A stretch of DNA of 64,000 nucleotides from the NCBI RefSeq assembly GCF_027596085.1, contig NC_072450.1, positions 31,215,676 to 31,279,675 on the forward strand, read 5' to 3'. Both the position numbers and the translations under genes were made by a program. The notes below the pieces were generated by a model that searched no databases, had not been told where the DNA came from, and was given only the letters and a program-made list of their open reading frames with translations. This document shows, one piece after another, positions 22,963 through 34,867 of the stretch. Source of the stretch: Anoplopoma fimbria (lineage: Eukaryota > Chordata > Actinopteri > Perciformes > Anoplopomatidae). Each line of letters opens with the position of its first letter. The first letter of the stretch is position 1.

Positions 22963-24289
22963 TTAGTCAAATGCGTTCATTATTTAGTCCACTTAACGAT
23001 AATCCTAGCCTTTGAACATGTCTTTGGCGGCTTTCCACAGAAAGCATGTGATCCATATTGCTGCTGAATGACATTGCTATTGGTTACAATGGAAATGTAA
23101 GTGTCCGGATATACATCAAGCCAGGGAGATAAGGCACTCTCTTAGGAGAGATCAAATTGGAGTGTCTGGAAGAGTCAGCAGCCTCTCACAGTAGCTAAAG
23201 GATAGCCGGTTGAAAAAATACAATATCAATACAATAGATGCCCCTCTAAGCTTTTTTTGGCGTTTGCCTTCTCCAGAACAGAGGTCCAAACAAATAATGT
23301 TTACTACTTTGAATATGTGATATATATTATATGTTTACTTACTAATCTCTGTCTCTCTCCTTCTCTCTCTATATATATATATATATTCATCTAAATTATA
23401 CTAAGTTTGGGGTCAATGTCATGTCATTGCAATGTGCGTGGCTTCTGAGATCAGCACTGTTACGCACAAATGCCCAGTCAGCATCACAGCCTCTCTGATT
23501 CTCTTAAAAGACACAATTTATGTTGTGCAGTAAATTTACACAGGAATCACAAGAAATGATGACACAATTACGGATTAGAGGATAACGTTAAATGTATATT
23601 ACAATGTGGAGACAGTGTTCAAGGGAGGAAGTGGTTATCTGTTTTTTAAGGATGATTGGACTGGAAAGACTGCTTTAAAATGGACACTGAGGAAGAACAC
23701 CTTAAAGCGACAGCAATGCAACAACGGGATGCCAACTACCGGAACACCTCTAATTGACCCAATGCATCATGGGTTACAGCTTGCCCCCAGTAGGCTTCAG
23801 CTAACGGCTGACGACAACAATAATCCTTTCAACAGGGAGACATAGATAACTAATCATTAATTGTTGGATTTATACGTTTTATGAATAACAACCAAAACAA
23901 TGAAGTTCCATGCTGGATTACAAAGCTTCTGAATGGGACACAATTGCACCGGAATCCGACATTAGAATACTACAAAGGCCACAGAGCAGAGGCAATTTTT
24001 AGTGAGTTTTACGACCCATCCAGAGATATTAAAAAAAAGTAATTGGAGTACTACTTCATATACGACATCACCAACCTCAGCGGGTATTAATGTGTAGTGC
24101 ATCTGTACCATATACCTCCTGTATGATCATTGCTTCATTCTTATTCACTCAGCTACCTGCAGTCTGTGATTATCAGGCTAGCAATCAAACACATCGGCTC
24201 TGTTATTGTAAAAAAAAAAAAATCATTCTAATTTAATTGATGAACATTATCTAATTCTCCCCTTTGAGGCAAGGGGGCTGTACTATTAC

Positions 24290-25347
24290 TACTAAAGATG
24301 CTGGAAAAATGGCAGTGCCCATCATACTGTGCTGATGAAGCTGGGTCTAACAACCTTTCAGATTGGGATTCCAGAGAGGAGGAATCATAAATTGACATTC
24401 CACATCAATCTGCTGAAGGAGTGGACACCCTGGGAAATTCCACCCCATAAGAATATGTTTGTTATGATGGTGTATGAGGAGGAGGATGTTGTGGGTAAGT
24501 TCACTCATACTAGCTACAACTCTTTATCCCTTGATTTCTCCCATATCCCCCTAACTAAGCAGCAAGAGTTGCAGGCCATTGTTCTGCCAGGTTTGTTCCA
24601 GGGGCTACCAGGGGCTACAAGCCTAGTAAGGCAGGCCATTCACCTGAAGGACAGCACCCCCATCAGTCAGGGAATGTATCGCATTCCACAGAAGTTGGTT
24701 TTATTATTGGAAGAGGTCCATTGTCCTGGTAATCAAGAAAGATGGAAGCATCTGGTTTTGCACTGACTTCTGAAAGTTAAATGCACAATCTGACCATGAC
24801 GCTTAGCCTCTGTCAAGACTGGAGGACCTCATTGGACATGTATGCCAAGCAATGTTCATTTCCAACCTGGACCTTTGCAAAGGCTGCTGACAGGCGCCCT
24901 TGTCTAATGCCTCTAACTGCTTTAAGGACGACTCAAGGACTGGCAGTTTACCAATACGCCTTTTGGTCTCCATGGGGCTCCTACCACCTTTTAGAGATTG
25001 ATAAACCAAGTGTTTGCATGTATAAAAACATTTGCAGCTGTTTACCTTGATGATATTGCTATTTATACAGTACCTCTTGGCAGGAACATCTGAGTCACCT
25101 GGAAATTGTGTTTGGTAAAAATGAAGGATCCAGGTCTGACCATGTGTGCAGTAGCTAAGCCAGAGGCCCAGTACCTGGGCTACTGCAATGGTTGGAGCAC
25201 ATGAAGGATTCCAAGAGCCGGATCACCCGTTGGTTCCGGTCCTTTTAAACCATTCAGGTTCTCCCCTACCATCCAAAGAAGCAGAACATTGTGGCTGAAT
25301 TCTTGCCTCGCAATCTGGTTGTGAGCCTGCCGAAGGGGGAGAGTAGT
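24290..25347 (+). pseudogene. Ty3/gypsy retrotransposon pol fragment (integrase end, RT, RNase H end)
   Basis: This is a degraded LTR-retrotransposon polyprotein. The frame at 24,329-24,766 begins with an integrase C-terminal segment containing LTFHINLLKEW. It passes through a linker (LTKQQELQAI, LPGLFQGLPGATSLV) into the start of reverse transcriptase (GMYRIPQKLV). In other frames RT continues with KKDGSIWFCTDF, then WQFTNTPFGLHGAPTTF, and the catalytic YLDD at 25,043-25,054. A piece like the RNase H C-terminus follows near 25,201-25,320 (MKDSKSRITRWF, QNIVAEFLPRN). Integrase before RT, with RNase H last, is the arrangement known from Gmr1-like gypsy elements of fish and other deuterostomes. 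Several frameshifts and stops, and a deletion between YLGY and the RNase H end, make it inactive. Gag, protease and most of integrase are absent. Confidence 0.75.
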
Positions 25348-25950
25348 GTGAGGGAGCTTTAATACACCCCCATAAATGTTTATATGCCCTCCACTATGTA
25401 ATAGTATTGGTGGAGGCAGTGGTATGTATGCCAGCTGGTAAAGAAGTGTAGGCGGTCAGAGAGAGGGTTAAAGTTGAGCGATACCTCAGATGCTGGGAGT
25501 TTTCATCCCGTTTGAAAGGTTTGCAACTCAAAAACCTTACATAATGCTGACTACATAACTGTATATTTCTATGAAAAGTGTTTATTGTTCCATGTTTTTT
25601 TACTTAAAATATCTTTTGTGTTGCATTTTACTGTTTACTGTCAGTGATGTTGCATATTAGGACAGGTGCTTTTATGAGTTATACACTTTTTAGAAATGCA
25701 AAGAAGAGGAAAGTTTTACAGACCATCTGAGAGAACATTTTCTCTGTGCTGAAGCTCTGAGGAAGGACATTTTTCTGTGTTGTCTTTAACTCTGTTGAAT
25801 GTTGAGGTGTAAAACCTATTTTTAATTGCTTTAGTTTGAACTTCTTGAAATTTAATTCATGAAATTATCGGAGTCGATCTTTAATAAACATGGACAATAA
25901 GACATAAATAAATAAAAATCTGTCAGTTCCTTATTATTTCTAAATGTAGC
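25348..25950 (+). mobile_element. Possible 3' LTR of the gypsy element
   Basis: A purine tract (AAGGGGGAGAG, 25,335-25,345) is followed by TGTGAGGGAG at 25,348, as expected at a polypurine tract and LTR start. A polyadenylation signal AATAAA lies at 25,883-25,888. The end is not defined, and there is no 5' LTR in the window to compare with. This is an inference from position. Confidence 0.35.
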
Positions 25951-25984
25951 ACTTAGAGCAATTCAGCATGTTTGCTGAAGTTTA

Positions 25985-26095
25985 AGTACTTGCATTAATC
26001 TTGCAATTTTTGGGTTGTATCCACATGGTTGAAAGCACTTATTGAAAGATGCATTTGATAAAAGCGTCTGCTTAATGAATGTAATGTTACAAAAC
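25985..26095 (+). mobile_element. LINE/SINE-type 3' tail fragment
   Basis: The sequence GATAAAAGCGTCTGCTTAAT with a following GAATGTAATGT is the signature 3' tail of a common fish retroposon group. No body with A and B boxes or RT is visible. The start is approximate. Confidence 0.5.
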
Positions 26096-26100
26096 AAGAT

Positions 26101-29100
26101 TTCTATAACCTTTTCTTGAGGTAAGAACTTGCATCCTCGGAACTTTGGAGTAAGAAGACACTTTCGAGAGTAAGTCAAATTTTTACTAATTTCATTTTAA
26201 TGGTTTAAAAAAGATATACAATTGTCCTGATTTTCTGTCCTAACATAGTTTTGATGACTGAGCACCAATTCAGGCAGTCAGCCAATGAATGAGGGTTGGA
26301 CAATGAAAGTGTTTAAAGCTTTATTATTGTATTTTATGATTCTTTTTGATATTTGTTTGATAGGTTGAAATGAATCCTATGCTCTTCTAGTATCGTGAAC
26401 TTAACATAACCATTGCTATGTGGGCTTTTGGTTGTACACATCTTATGTTAATGTTTGTAGGCTTTGCAAATCTATAACATCCTGCAGTTGGTACCAAGGA
26501 AGTTAGCAGGCTTCTCTGAGCAATGCAAGCTCTCAATGTCAGCCAACCTCTGCCTCTGAGACCTGAAGCTTAGACCCAATTTCCTCATGTACATCCAAAA
26601 TGTTTTTTATGAATAATCTTTAAAAAAAAAGAAGTTGTAGTATCATTATAGTTTATATTTCCTGATACAAAAAGAACAAGGAGAATTTTAAGCCTATAAA
26701 CCAAGAGACGCAGCAAGCTGTGACTTTCCCTTTAAAAGATGCCCCACTGTGGATAAGCAGGTGACCTCCATTAAAGGAATTGAAGCCCTATACAGATAAA
26801 TATAGAAAGGTGAGAGATAAGGCGGATAAACCTGCAGTATTATAGAAAAAAAAAAACAGAAGATGGAGCAAAAAGCAGAGCAGTAGGAGGGATTGTAAAG
26901 GGGCCACTTTGTTTTTTCGCAGTGTGATATGATCTATCTGCCACATATCACACTCCAGAGACTCTGAGCTCTTTGGAAGGCGAGCTGACCATGTTAACGT
27001 CTCTTTTTGTCCTGGTCTTTATGTCTTTTTCTTCTTTTTGCCTCTTTCTATATTGCCCAAAAAGCCCAGCTCCTAATTGCTGGTCAGCTGCCATCAATTT
27101 GGAGCCCGAGTGCAGAATTATTGACTTTTCCTTGTCAGGCTCTGCAGATAGATGCTGGCTTATTATTTTGGTTCGGCCCCCAAATATCGAGACACACAGT
27201 CAAAGGACTCTTGGCTCTATTGATTAACCATTAAAGGGCTGGCCATCCTTTGGGTGTTTGTCCTTTCAGAGTGTAACAGGTCAAAAACACTCACAGGTGT
27301 TGATGTGAAAGCAGTTTCCGCCCTTGATTCGCTGTGGCACTTGACCCTTCAACCGTTCGGGGTTTAGCTCTCCATGCGCTGAAGGAGCTTTTGAGGAGCG
27401 TCTTCCGCTTCCTGGAACTACTCAGGGTGTCCTCAGTATTAACACCGGCTCTTTTCATCAGAACTCAAGTGTTGTAGTTAAAAGGTAATATGGCGATGCA
27501 GTAGAAGTCACCCAGAAAATATGATATGAATTCTTTGTGGTTTTCATGCAGCACTTAGTCATTATACATTGCAGTTGAAATACAGACGGATTCCTATACT
27601 CTTTCAATACTAAAAACTGTAGCAACTATTTACGGTCCATAAAATGTGCAATACGAGTATCTATCTTCAAATCAATATTTTTTTAATTTGGGAATATACC
27701 CATGTTATACCTTTGTTTAAAAGCCAAGGCTCTTTATAACTCTATTGGGCCATTTTTTACCTTAAGCGGACACGATTTTACTTCATGGCAGTGCGCAGTT
27801 AGTAACTGTTTTACACAGTTAACAGCTATCTTGTTGCTATCTCGTCTCACTGAGTCACTGTACAGAAAAACCGAGCTAAAGGTTCATTTTCAGGGCCCAA
27901 TTCAAGACACTAATGCACGGTTTGACCAACAATATAAAGTATTGCTTGAGTAACTATACGCCAAGGAGAAAAAAGAAAAAAAAAACACTCAGGCAATACA
28001 TCTAATGCTACCGTCATGAAAACACTCTGGCATTCTAGACAACAAAATTGCCTTCTGAAACATATCAAAGCCTCATAGACACGTCTTGCCATCACCCACA
28101 TAAGAGACAAGGTGACATTAAGGCAACCTTTCTTGACATTTTGAGATGATTTTGGGTAGGTATTGTACTGTTGAAAATGCTGATTACTGTGTTCTAGACA
28201 TGAGTTAAGTCATAATTCAGATACTTGTGTCCAACTTCATGATAATTGGTACCAGGCGTGTCATTTTATCATTTTCGTTTCCTACTTGGCCTTTGGTGTT
28301 TAGTTTTTTTGAGGGCACAAGGGTCAAATGCCATGGCAGCATAGCCATCAAATAAAACAATGATTTTAAGTCCATGGAATTACATTTTTGATTAAATGAA
28401 TGTGATTCATAGGGCCACAAGGAGGTGCCTATTCAGAGTTGAGCTGAGAGTTGTGCACACAGCTACAACTCCAACCGACGTCCACAAGAGATAAGTGAGC
28501 GTCTTCAGGTTATCACTGTCCCGCAGTTTCTGCTTACTAGCCCCATGCTGCTAGCTCTCTCCACCTACATCAATGATGATAACTATGAGTGAAATAAATG
28601 AATTCATTAAAAAACAAATTAACAATATTTGTAGTCACTGAGTCAAATATTCATGCACACTCAGCCCCGGTATTCATACCTTATCGGGAGAGTTTCAGAA
28701 GAGGAGCCTGAGCCTGAAGGATTTTTGTTGACTTGCAGATTATGTTTGGTCATTTTTCCCTGAAATTTGTGCTTCTACCATAAGTAGGCCTGGTTTGCGA
28801 TGTATTTAAATGTTTTCTTATTTTATTCTGTTTTAATAGTGCTTATTGTTGTTGTTATTTCCTACTTTCTGTAGTGTAGCCTATAGAGAAAGTTAATATT
28901 GTTATAAGTCCATTTATGAACGACACAGAGTAAATATTTGTGGCTGTGTTTTAAGGGTCTTTTGCAAAAGATGCATATTAAGCAATTGGAAATGATGGGT
29001 TTCAGAGAGTAGTGAAGCTGCCTTGTTCTGTGTAAAAGGCCAATTAGTTATTAAAAATGAATTTATCCTAATAATGAAGATATGTCTCAACAAAAGACAC

Positions 29101-30589
29101 TGTCTAAAAAAGTGTATGAACAGGAGAGAGGAAGAGCAGAAAACAGCAAAGCCAGCTTGGGCAGTGCGGGCAGGGCATCAAGGTCACTGTAGCTGCAGGG
29201 CACACGTTTTTTTGAAGGGCATAAGGCCAAACTTGGCCGCTTTGAAATTCATGCACTGTTCCGTTCACACATTATGACTGGCTTACTGTTTTTTTAAAAG
29301 GTGAAATGAAAAAGACCAAAAAATAAGAAACTCTAGAGTAATGGCTTTACAAAACCACAAGCCCTGCATCACTTTTAAATTTAGAGTTGAAAATGAACAA
29401 AATAATAAGTGATCTGAAGACCCTTTGCAGCAGGAAACAATAACTACAACTTAGCAGGAATAAGAAGTTTCTTTATAAGTGTAGCAGAAATGACAGCCAT
29501 GGATTTGATAGGGTTTTAAGCATCAAAGGAGAAATGCTGTGAAAAACAAATTTATACTTATCTGATCAAGTTATAAACCAAATTGCGGCTTCCGATTTAT
29601 AACAGCACCTTTATGTCACACATAAAAACTCATTTTTTTCTTGTCTGGTAAACACTTTGAGCTACTCTCTGTGCCAAATAAAAACTAATTATGTATACTA
29701 CATGCGGGCAACATTTCTTTTGTTATTTTTATTGGCTTAGCGGTTGTATGTGGCAACAAAAACTGAAATAAAGAATAAAACATGGACAAAAATGCAATGT
29801 TTATTGTTTTGTGATCGATGAGGGCTGCCAATTCTCAGATAATGAGTTTACACAGGGGGAAAAGTACTTCTGCCATGGGTTGATAGAGACAACACATCGG
29901 AGCCGTCACTCCCTCCTGGTCCAGCTTCAGCCAGCTGATCATTTTGCACAGCACCTCCGACCGTTCAGGCCCGGAGAGATTACAGAAGCCATCGCATCCC
30001 ATCTATTCCCTCGTAGCTCCCCTTCAGCCACACTCCTGCCTGAGACTTGGCAGACATGCAAATGATCCTGTCAATATCGTCCTAGCCGCACACCCCACAG
30101 CCCCCAACCCTGCAAATAAGTCATGCCTATTTGCTGAAATGGGGTGCTGTGACCCGGGCTGGCTGTCACACCACATATTGCTTCTCCACAGACACTTTGG
30201 AGATAGCACTGACATCTTAACTAAGGGATGGAAGAGAGAGAGAGGGGGGGGGAGTTGGAGATTTACGTTGGGCTGCATTTATTCATAGGATAATAAGAAC
30301 CACTTTGGCAGCATTTAGAGGAAACCATTTCGAATCCATGTCTATACAAATGCATATGTAGAGGAAAACAATGGCATTCATATGACTGTTCCAGTTATGA
30401 CTAAGCCAGGATGATAGTCATTATATATTGTTTAATTGTATGGGATAATCCGTGCCTATGGAGACTTTACTTTCCACATGAAACTTTTTACATCATTTAT
30501 CACTTCTATAATAACCTGCAATCTTGCCAGATAATGTGGAGTTGAGATTTGTCCATCTGAATTTCTTCAAAAAAGATCTGACCTTATTT
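26101..30589. other. Unique DNA, no gene seen
   Basis: No coding region, mobile element or long simple repeat was recognised. Two blocks stand out as unique, balanced in composition and free of repeats: 26,700-27,400 and 29,820-30,200. The second contains an exact octamer ATGCAAAT (30,056-30,063). Both could be conserved non-coding DNA. All frames are short (under 115 codons), overlapping and without domains. Confidence 0.5.
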
Positions 30590-30960
30590 CTACAAAATTA
30601 AATGAATAGAAAAATAAATTTATCACATTCAATCTCAGGTCAATATTTTGCGAAAGCAACTTTGGCAGTGCTTAGCAGCTTTTCCTCCCCGTGGGTATCA
30701 GTATTTACACCAGCTCTGCACATAAGAATTTTGTGATTTTCTCCCATCTTGAGATGCAGATGTGCTCAAGCTTACTCAAGTTGGATAAGGAGCGTATGTG
30801 ACGGTCTGTCTTTAAGTTATTCAAAGGGATTTTCAAAGGGATTTAACTCTGAGTTCTGGCTGGGTGACTCAAGGACTTTTCACATTGGTTGTCAGAAGCC
30901 ATTCGAGTGTAGATTCAGTTGCATGATTAAGGTTAAGGTCCCGGACAAGAATTCTTCACT
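30590..30960 (-). pseudogene. Degraded Tc1-like transposase C-terminus
   Basis: Read on the minus strand, this aligns by eye with the 3' part of a Tc1-like transposase, the enzyme that cuts and pastes the element at TA sites. ATESTLEWLLTTNVK matches the segment just after the second catalytic Asp, and the segment after it matches the stretch before the catalytic Glu. The C-terminal part (reading near LSKLEHIC and STAKVAFAKY) matches the family end. There are many stops and frameshifts, and no inverted terminal repeat was found. It is older than the element at 42,108. Confidence 0.55.
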
Positions 30961-31196
30961 AAAACTATTTTTTTTGTTGGCACTTTCCTTTTAAGATATG
31001 CCCTTTGTTTTCAATTATTTCTTCTATATTTTCTTACAGGTCTCCCCCTTTCTATGATGAAATCAGTGCCACTGCATGACACCAGATAAAAGTCACAACT
31101 GTATTCTCCCCTGTCCTTCAACACTGGAAACATCAACTAAATGGAAGTTTTCATAACAAAAGAAAATAATAAAAGTAAGAAATACAGCTGGTGTCT

Positions 31197-32560
31197 AAAT
31201 TTAAATTCAATACAATTGATTTAGTATAGCCCTAAATCACACATTTGCCTCAGAGGGCTTTACAATCTGTACAACATACGACATCCTCTTTGCCAGGACC
31301 CTCACATCGACACAGGAAAAAAAACGTTTCTTTAACGGGAAGAAAAAAGGGAGAAACCTATGGGAGAACTACAGAGGAGGGATCCTTCTCCCAGGATGGA
31401 CAGAATGCAATAGATGTCATGTGTACAGAATGAACAACATAACAGAGTTACAACACATTCAATGTATATGACAGAAATGATTCATATAATAAGAGTAGTA
31501 AGCAGAATAATGATAGAAACATTCTGACTTTTAATTACAGAAGCAATGGATGTAGTAGTATAATAATGAACATAAAAGCATTCATTCGGTTATAGTAGTA
31601 ATGTGACTAATAATAGAAATAGTAGCAGTGGGTGTCAGCAAGACCATGGTAGGAGGCACGGCCACGGTCCAGATATAATCACTGTTCTTAGAAACCTGCA
31701 AGGTGACAAAGCACAAAGACTCCGGGGAAGAAATGTGCAATAATGGGAGAGAGAAGAGGAGAGAGGAGCTCAGTGTATCCTAGGTAGTCCCCCGGCAGTC
31801 TAGGCCTATAGCAGCATATCTAGGGGCTAGAGCAAGGCAAACCTGAGCCAGCCGTAACTATAAACCAGAGCAAGCCCTTATCATAAGGAAAGTCTTAACC
31901 CTACTCTTTAATGTGGTGAGTGTGTCTGCCTCCTGACTGAAACTGGAAGCTGGTTCTACAGAAGAGGAGCTTGATAACTGAAGGCTCTGGTTCCTGTTCT
32001 ACTTTTTGAAGCTCTATAGCAGTGGTTCTCAACCTTTTTTCAGTGATGTACCCCCTGTGAAATATTTTTTCAGCCAAGTACCCCCTAACCAGCGCAAAGC
32101 ATTTTTGGTTGAAAAAAAGATGTAATACACAGCGCTCTGCCATCAGTGTCTGATTTATTAAACTGTCAACACTGAAGATTGCATTGTTGCATTGAATTCA
32201 GTTTATGAACTTACACTTATATTTTATTGGATATTTATTAAATAACTATTTTTAAAGGATTTTTGAATGGATGCTAATTTAAATATATATTTTTTAAATC
32301 TCACGTACCCCCTGGAGTACCTTCACGTACCCCCAGGGGTACACGTACCCCCATTTGAGAACCACTGCTCTATAGGACCCACAAGTAACCCTGCATTCAG
32401 GGAGCGCTACTCTCTAGTGGGGTAATATTGTACTATAAGCTCCTTAAGATATGATGATGCCTGACCAATTAGGGCTTTGTAGGTGAGGAGAAGGATGTTA
32501 ATTTCATTCTTGATTTTACAGGAAGCCGGTGCAGAGAAGCTAGCATGGGAGATATATTAT
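31197..32560 (-). pseudogene. L2-type LINE, 3' end only (copy A)
   Basis: The 3' tail is at the low-coordinate end (31,197-31,235, an AATTGAATT-like tail). The 3' untranslated region shares long blocks with copy B at 58.7-59.7 kb, for example CCTCAGAGGGCTTTACAATC and GGAGGGATCCTTCTCCCAGG. The coding C-terminus lies at about 32,378-32,545 on the minus strand, with the family's LHWLPVKSR-like segment and the following LLTYKALIG-like segment, broken by a frameshift. The reverse transcriptase is missing by 5' truncation. A hAT MITE is inserted at 32,020-32,367. Confidence 0.8.
32020..32367. mobile_element. hAT MITE inside L2 copy A, with 8-bp target duplication
   Basis: The element begins CAGTGGTTCTCAACC and ends with ...TTTGAGAACCACTG, a terminal inverted repeat typical of hAT (Charlie-like) elements. 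The flanks are exact 8-bp duplications, CTCTATAG at 32,012-32,019 and 32,368-32,375. It is 348 bp long, does not encode a transposase, and has a duplicated CACGTACCCCC motif near its right end. Confidence 0.9.
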
Positions 32561-33068
32561 GGGATTCATGTATATCGCTGAAAATAAATGTTCATGCAAT
32601 TGAAAGCACATTTTGTCATTATATTGAGTGATTTTATAATGGCATAACATAGTCCATACATTTTCTCAAATGCAATAGCATAAAGTAAATATAGTGCACT
32701 AGATCTCAAATAGGGAGTGATTTCCGACACAGCCAAGGTAGTATAATATGCTCTGGAGGCATTATATTGTTTAGTTGAGCTGTAATATGCAATACATCAG
32801 TGGCTTTCCAATATTTATAAAAGCGTCTTGCAGTTATTTCCATATGGAGGAGGGAAGCGTGGAGAGATTGAGCCGCCACGGGCCAAATTAAATAAAGCTG
32901 CTATCTCTCCCAATTAGCTTGTGGGCCAACCCAGCCCACCCAGCATGTGACACAGGCCTGACACCAGGACAGTAAACGGGGCCGGCCAATGACTGCTTAG
33001 CTTTAAGAGCAGCGTTCTTGGCTTTGAATGTGCCAAACGGAGCGGGGCTCTGAAGGGTGTGTGCGTGT

Positions 33069-33145
<77 letters not shown>

Positions 33146-34608
33146 GGGGGGGGGGTTGGGGGGGGTACCTCTGTTTACCAGGCACTCTGCCTTCAGAAAC
33201 AGCCTCGTCTTCACCTCGGAACAACAGGAGACATGACAGCCATACGGTCCCTCTGCAGCTGGCTAATTGCGGGCAACATGTCCGTGGAGTGGATGCTCCA
33301 AGCCCCCCCCCTCTCTTTTTTTTTTCCCATGACTGTTTTGACAGTAAAAGGAGGAGACGTGGTCCTATGAGTGTAAAGGGTCGATGGTCAGATCTAACAA
33401 TAACCATTTAGCCATGGTCTGATTCAGCTACAGTTAGTCTTCTGCTGAGATGCCACATAGCAGCCACGGGATATCCAACAACCTTTTTCACTAAAATAAC
33501 AATCCCTATTTCTACTCATTTAACTATATTTGCCACTCTGCCATTTCATTTGATTTTCTGTAAAATCTGTGATCTATATATTGCCTTTAAAGATTCACAC
33601 AATAGAAGGGAACTGAGTGGAAGGTTCAATATGAGAATAATTCATGGCGTCTAAAATCTTTATGTACGACGGACTGCAGAGTGACTGATTCGTTATGCAG
33701 GGAATAGTGATTTTAGACACAGCCAGTAAAAAAAATACATCTACAGCCATGTAGGCTTGCCGGGTGAATCACTGTATGTGTGGAACTATGTGGCTCCTTC
33801 AGACATCCCACAGGCCTATATGTGGGGTTCCTCACCAGTTCTCCTTCGGACGCCAATGGCCTGTGCTCTAGGCAGATTTACAGCGGTGCTATTTTTTCCC
33901 CTGTCTTATCTTACTGCTCTCCATTCTGCCAGGAAAATGTTCATGTTCTTTTCCAGACTGGGACTTTTCTAACAGTACCGGTGCAGATTTGTCAGGAGTG
34001 TTTGTGGTACAGGTATTCAAACCAAAATCCCTTGTGATACCAGGATTACACACATGCAATCTCCTTTCAAGTTACATTTTTTTACAGTTATATTTGAGCT
34101 TCATAAAAAAGGCTCACTGTGCAATTCAGAGCACATCTAATGACTACTATGTCATCGTCTGGACGGCGTTATCGGCTGTAACCACCATAGGAGCGCAGTG
34201 CAGATCAGCGGCCTTGAGCTAGCCAGCGGGGCACATTCACATGCACTAACATGCACTAAAATCACGCAATGCCGGCCCGTCTATGTCAACAAAGCAAGGA
34301 GAATCTCTGATTACAACACACAGAGGGAAAGTGACTTCATTCTCTGCTAAGGGAGACATTACTCCGCATAAAGCTAATTGTTGTTTGCTGCTTTATTAAA
34401 GCTCTGACCACTAGAGATCCTTTCCATTTATAGATATTTCCCCCCCTTTGAAATTAATCAAAATTTGTATTTTTTCCTGTTTGTAACTGAGGTTACATGT
34501 TGTAAAACAATAAAGCTTTGGAAAATTCACGTCAAAATATTTTCAGACGACTGAAATTACATTATGTATGAATATCACCAATATGTGGAAATACATTTTG
34601 TGATTTAT

Positions 34609-34611
<3 letters not shown>
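32561..34611. other. Unique DNA with a long (TG)n array, no gene seen
   Basis: Apart from the (TG)n-(G)n array listed separately, this is unique sequence. Frames at 33,003-33,411 on both strands read through the microsatellite and are artefacts of it. Confidence 0.55.
33072..33165 (+). repeat. (TG)n array followed by a G-tract
   Basis: About 37 TG units (33,072-33,145) are followed by G10, TT, G8. The alternating purine-pyrimidine part can adopt Z-DNA, and the G-runs could form a G-quadruplex. It is likely length-variable. Confidence 0.95.

Positions 34612-34663
<52 letters not shown>
34612..34663. repeat. (TA)n microsatellite
   Basis: About 26 TA units directly upstream of the SINE. Confidence 0.95.
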
Positions 34664-34665
<2 letters not shown>

Positions 34666-34667
<2 letters not shown>

Positions 34668-34830
34668 CTCTACCTGGCGGCTGTGGCACACCAGGTAGAG
34701 CGCTCGTCCCGTAACCTAACCCCCAGTTGCTCCCCGGGCACTTCTTAGCAGCCCACTGCTCCTCCGGGATGGGTTAAATGCAGAGAATTGTAATTTCCCC
34801 ATTGTGGGACTAATAAAGGCTTAATTATTA
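34666..34830 (+). mobile_element. tRNA-derived SINE with LINE-like tail
   Basis: An A-box-like AGGTAGAGCGCTCG lies near the 5' end. It is followed by the SINE body (CCCAGTTGCTCCCCGGGCAC, GGGTTAAATGCAGAGAA) and a tail CCATTGTGGGACTAATAAAG, which is shared with fish L2-type LINEs. The 5' end also forms a 9-bp inverted repeat (TCTACCTGG...CCAGGTAGA). It is flanked by (TA)n on the left and (ATT)n/(TA)n on the right, so target duplications cannot be read. Confidence 0.6.
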
Positions 34831-34867
34831 TTATATTATTATTATTATATATATATATATATATATA
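34831..34867. repeat. (ATT)n-(TA)n repeat at the SINE 3' end
   Basis: Short ATT repeats passing into (TA)n, directly after the SINE tail. It probably derives from the tail. Confidence 0.85.

Noticed and set aside
33003..33411. Overlapping frames on both strands with Cys-Val or Thr-His repeats
   Set aside because: They read through the (TG)n/(CA)n array. Repeats of this kind have no stops in several frames.
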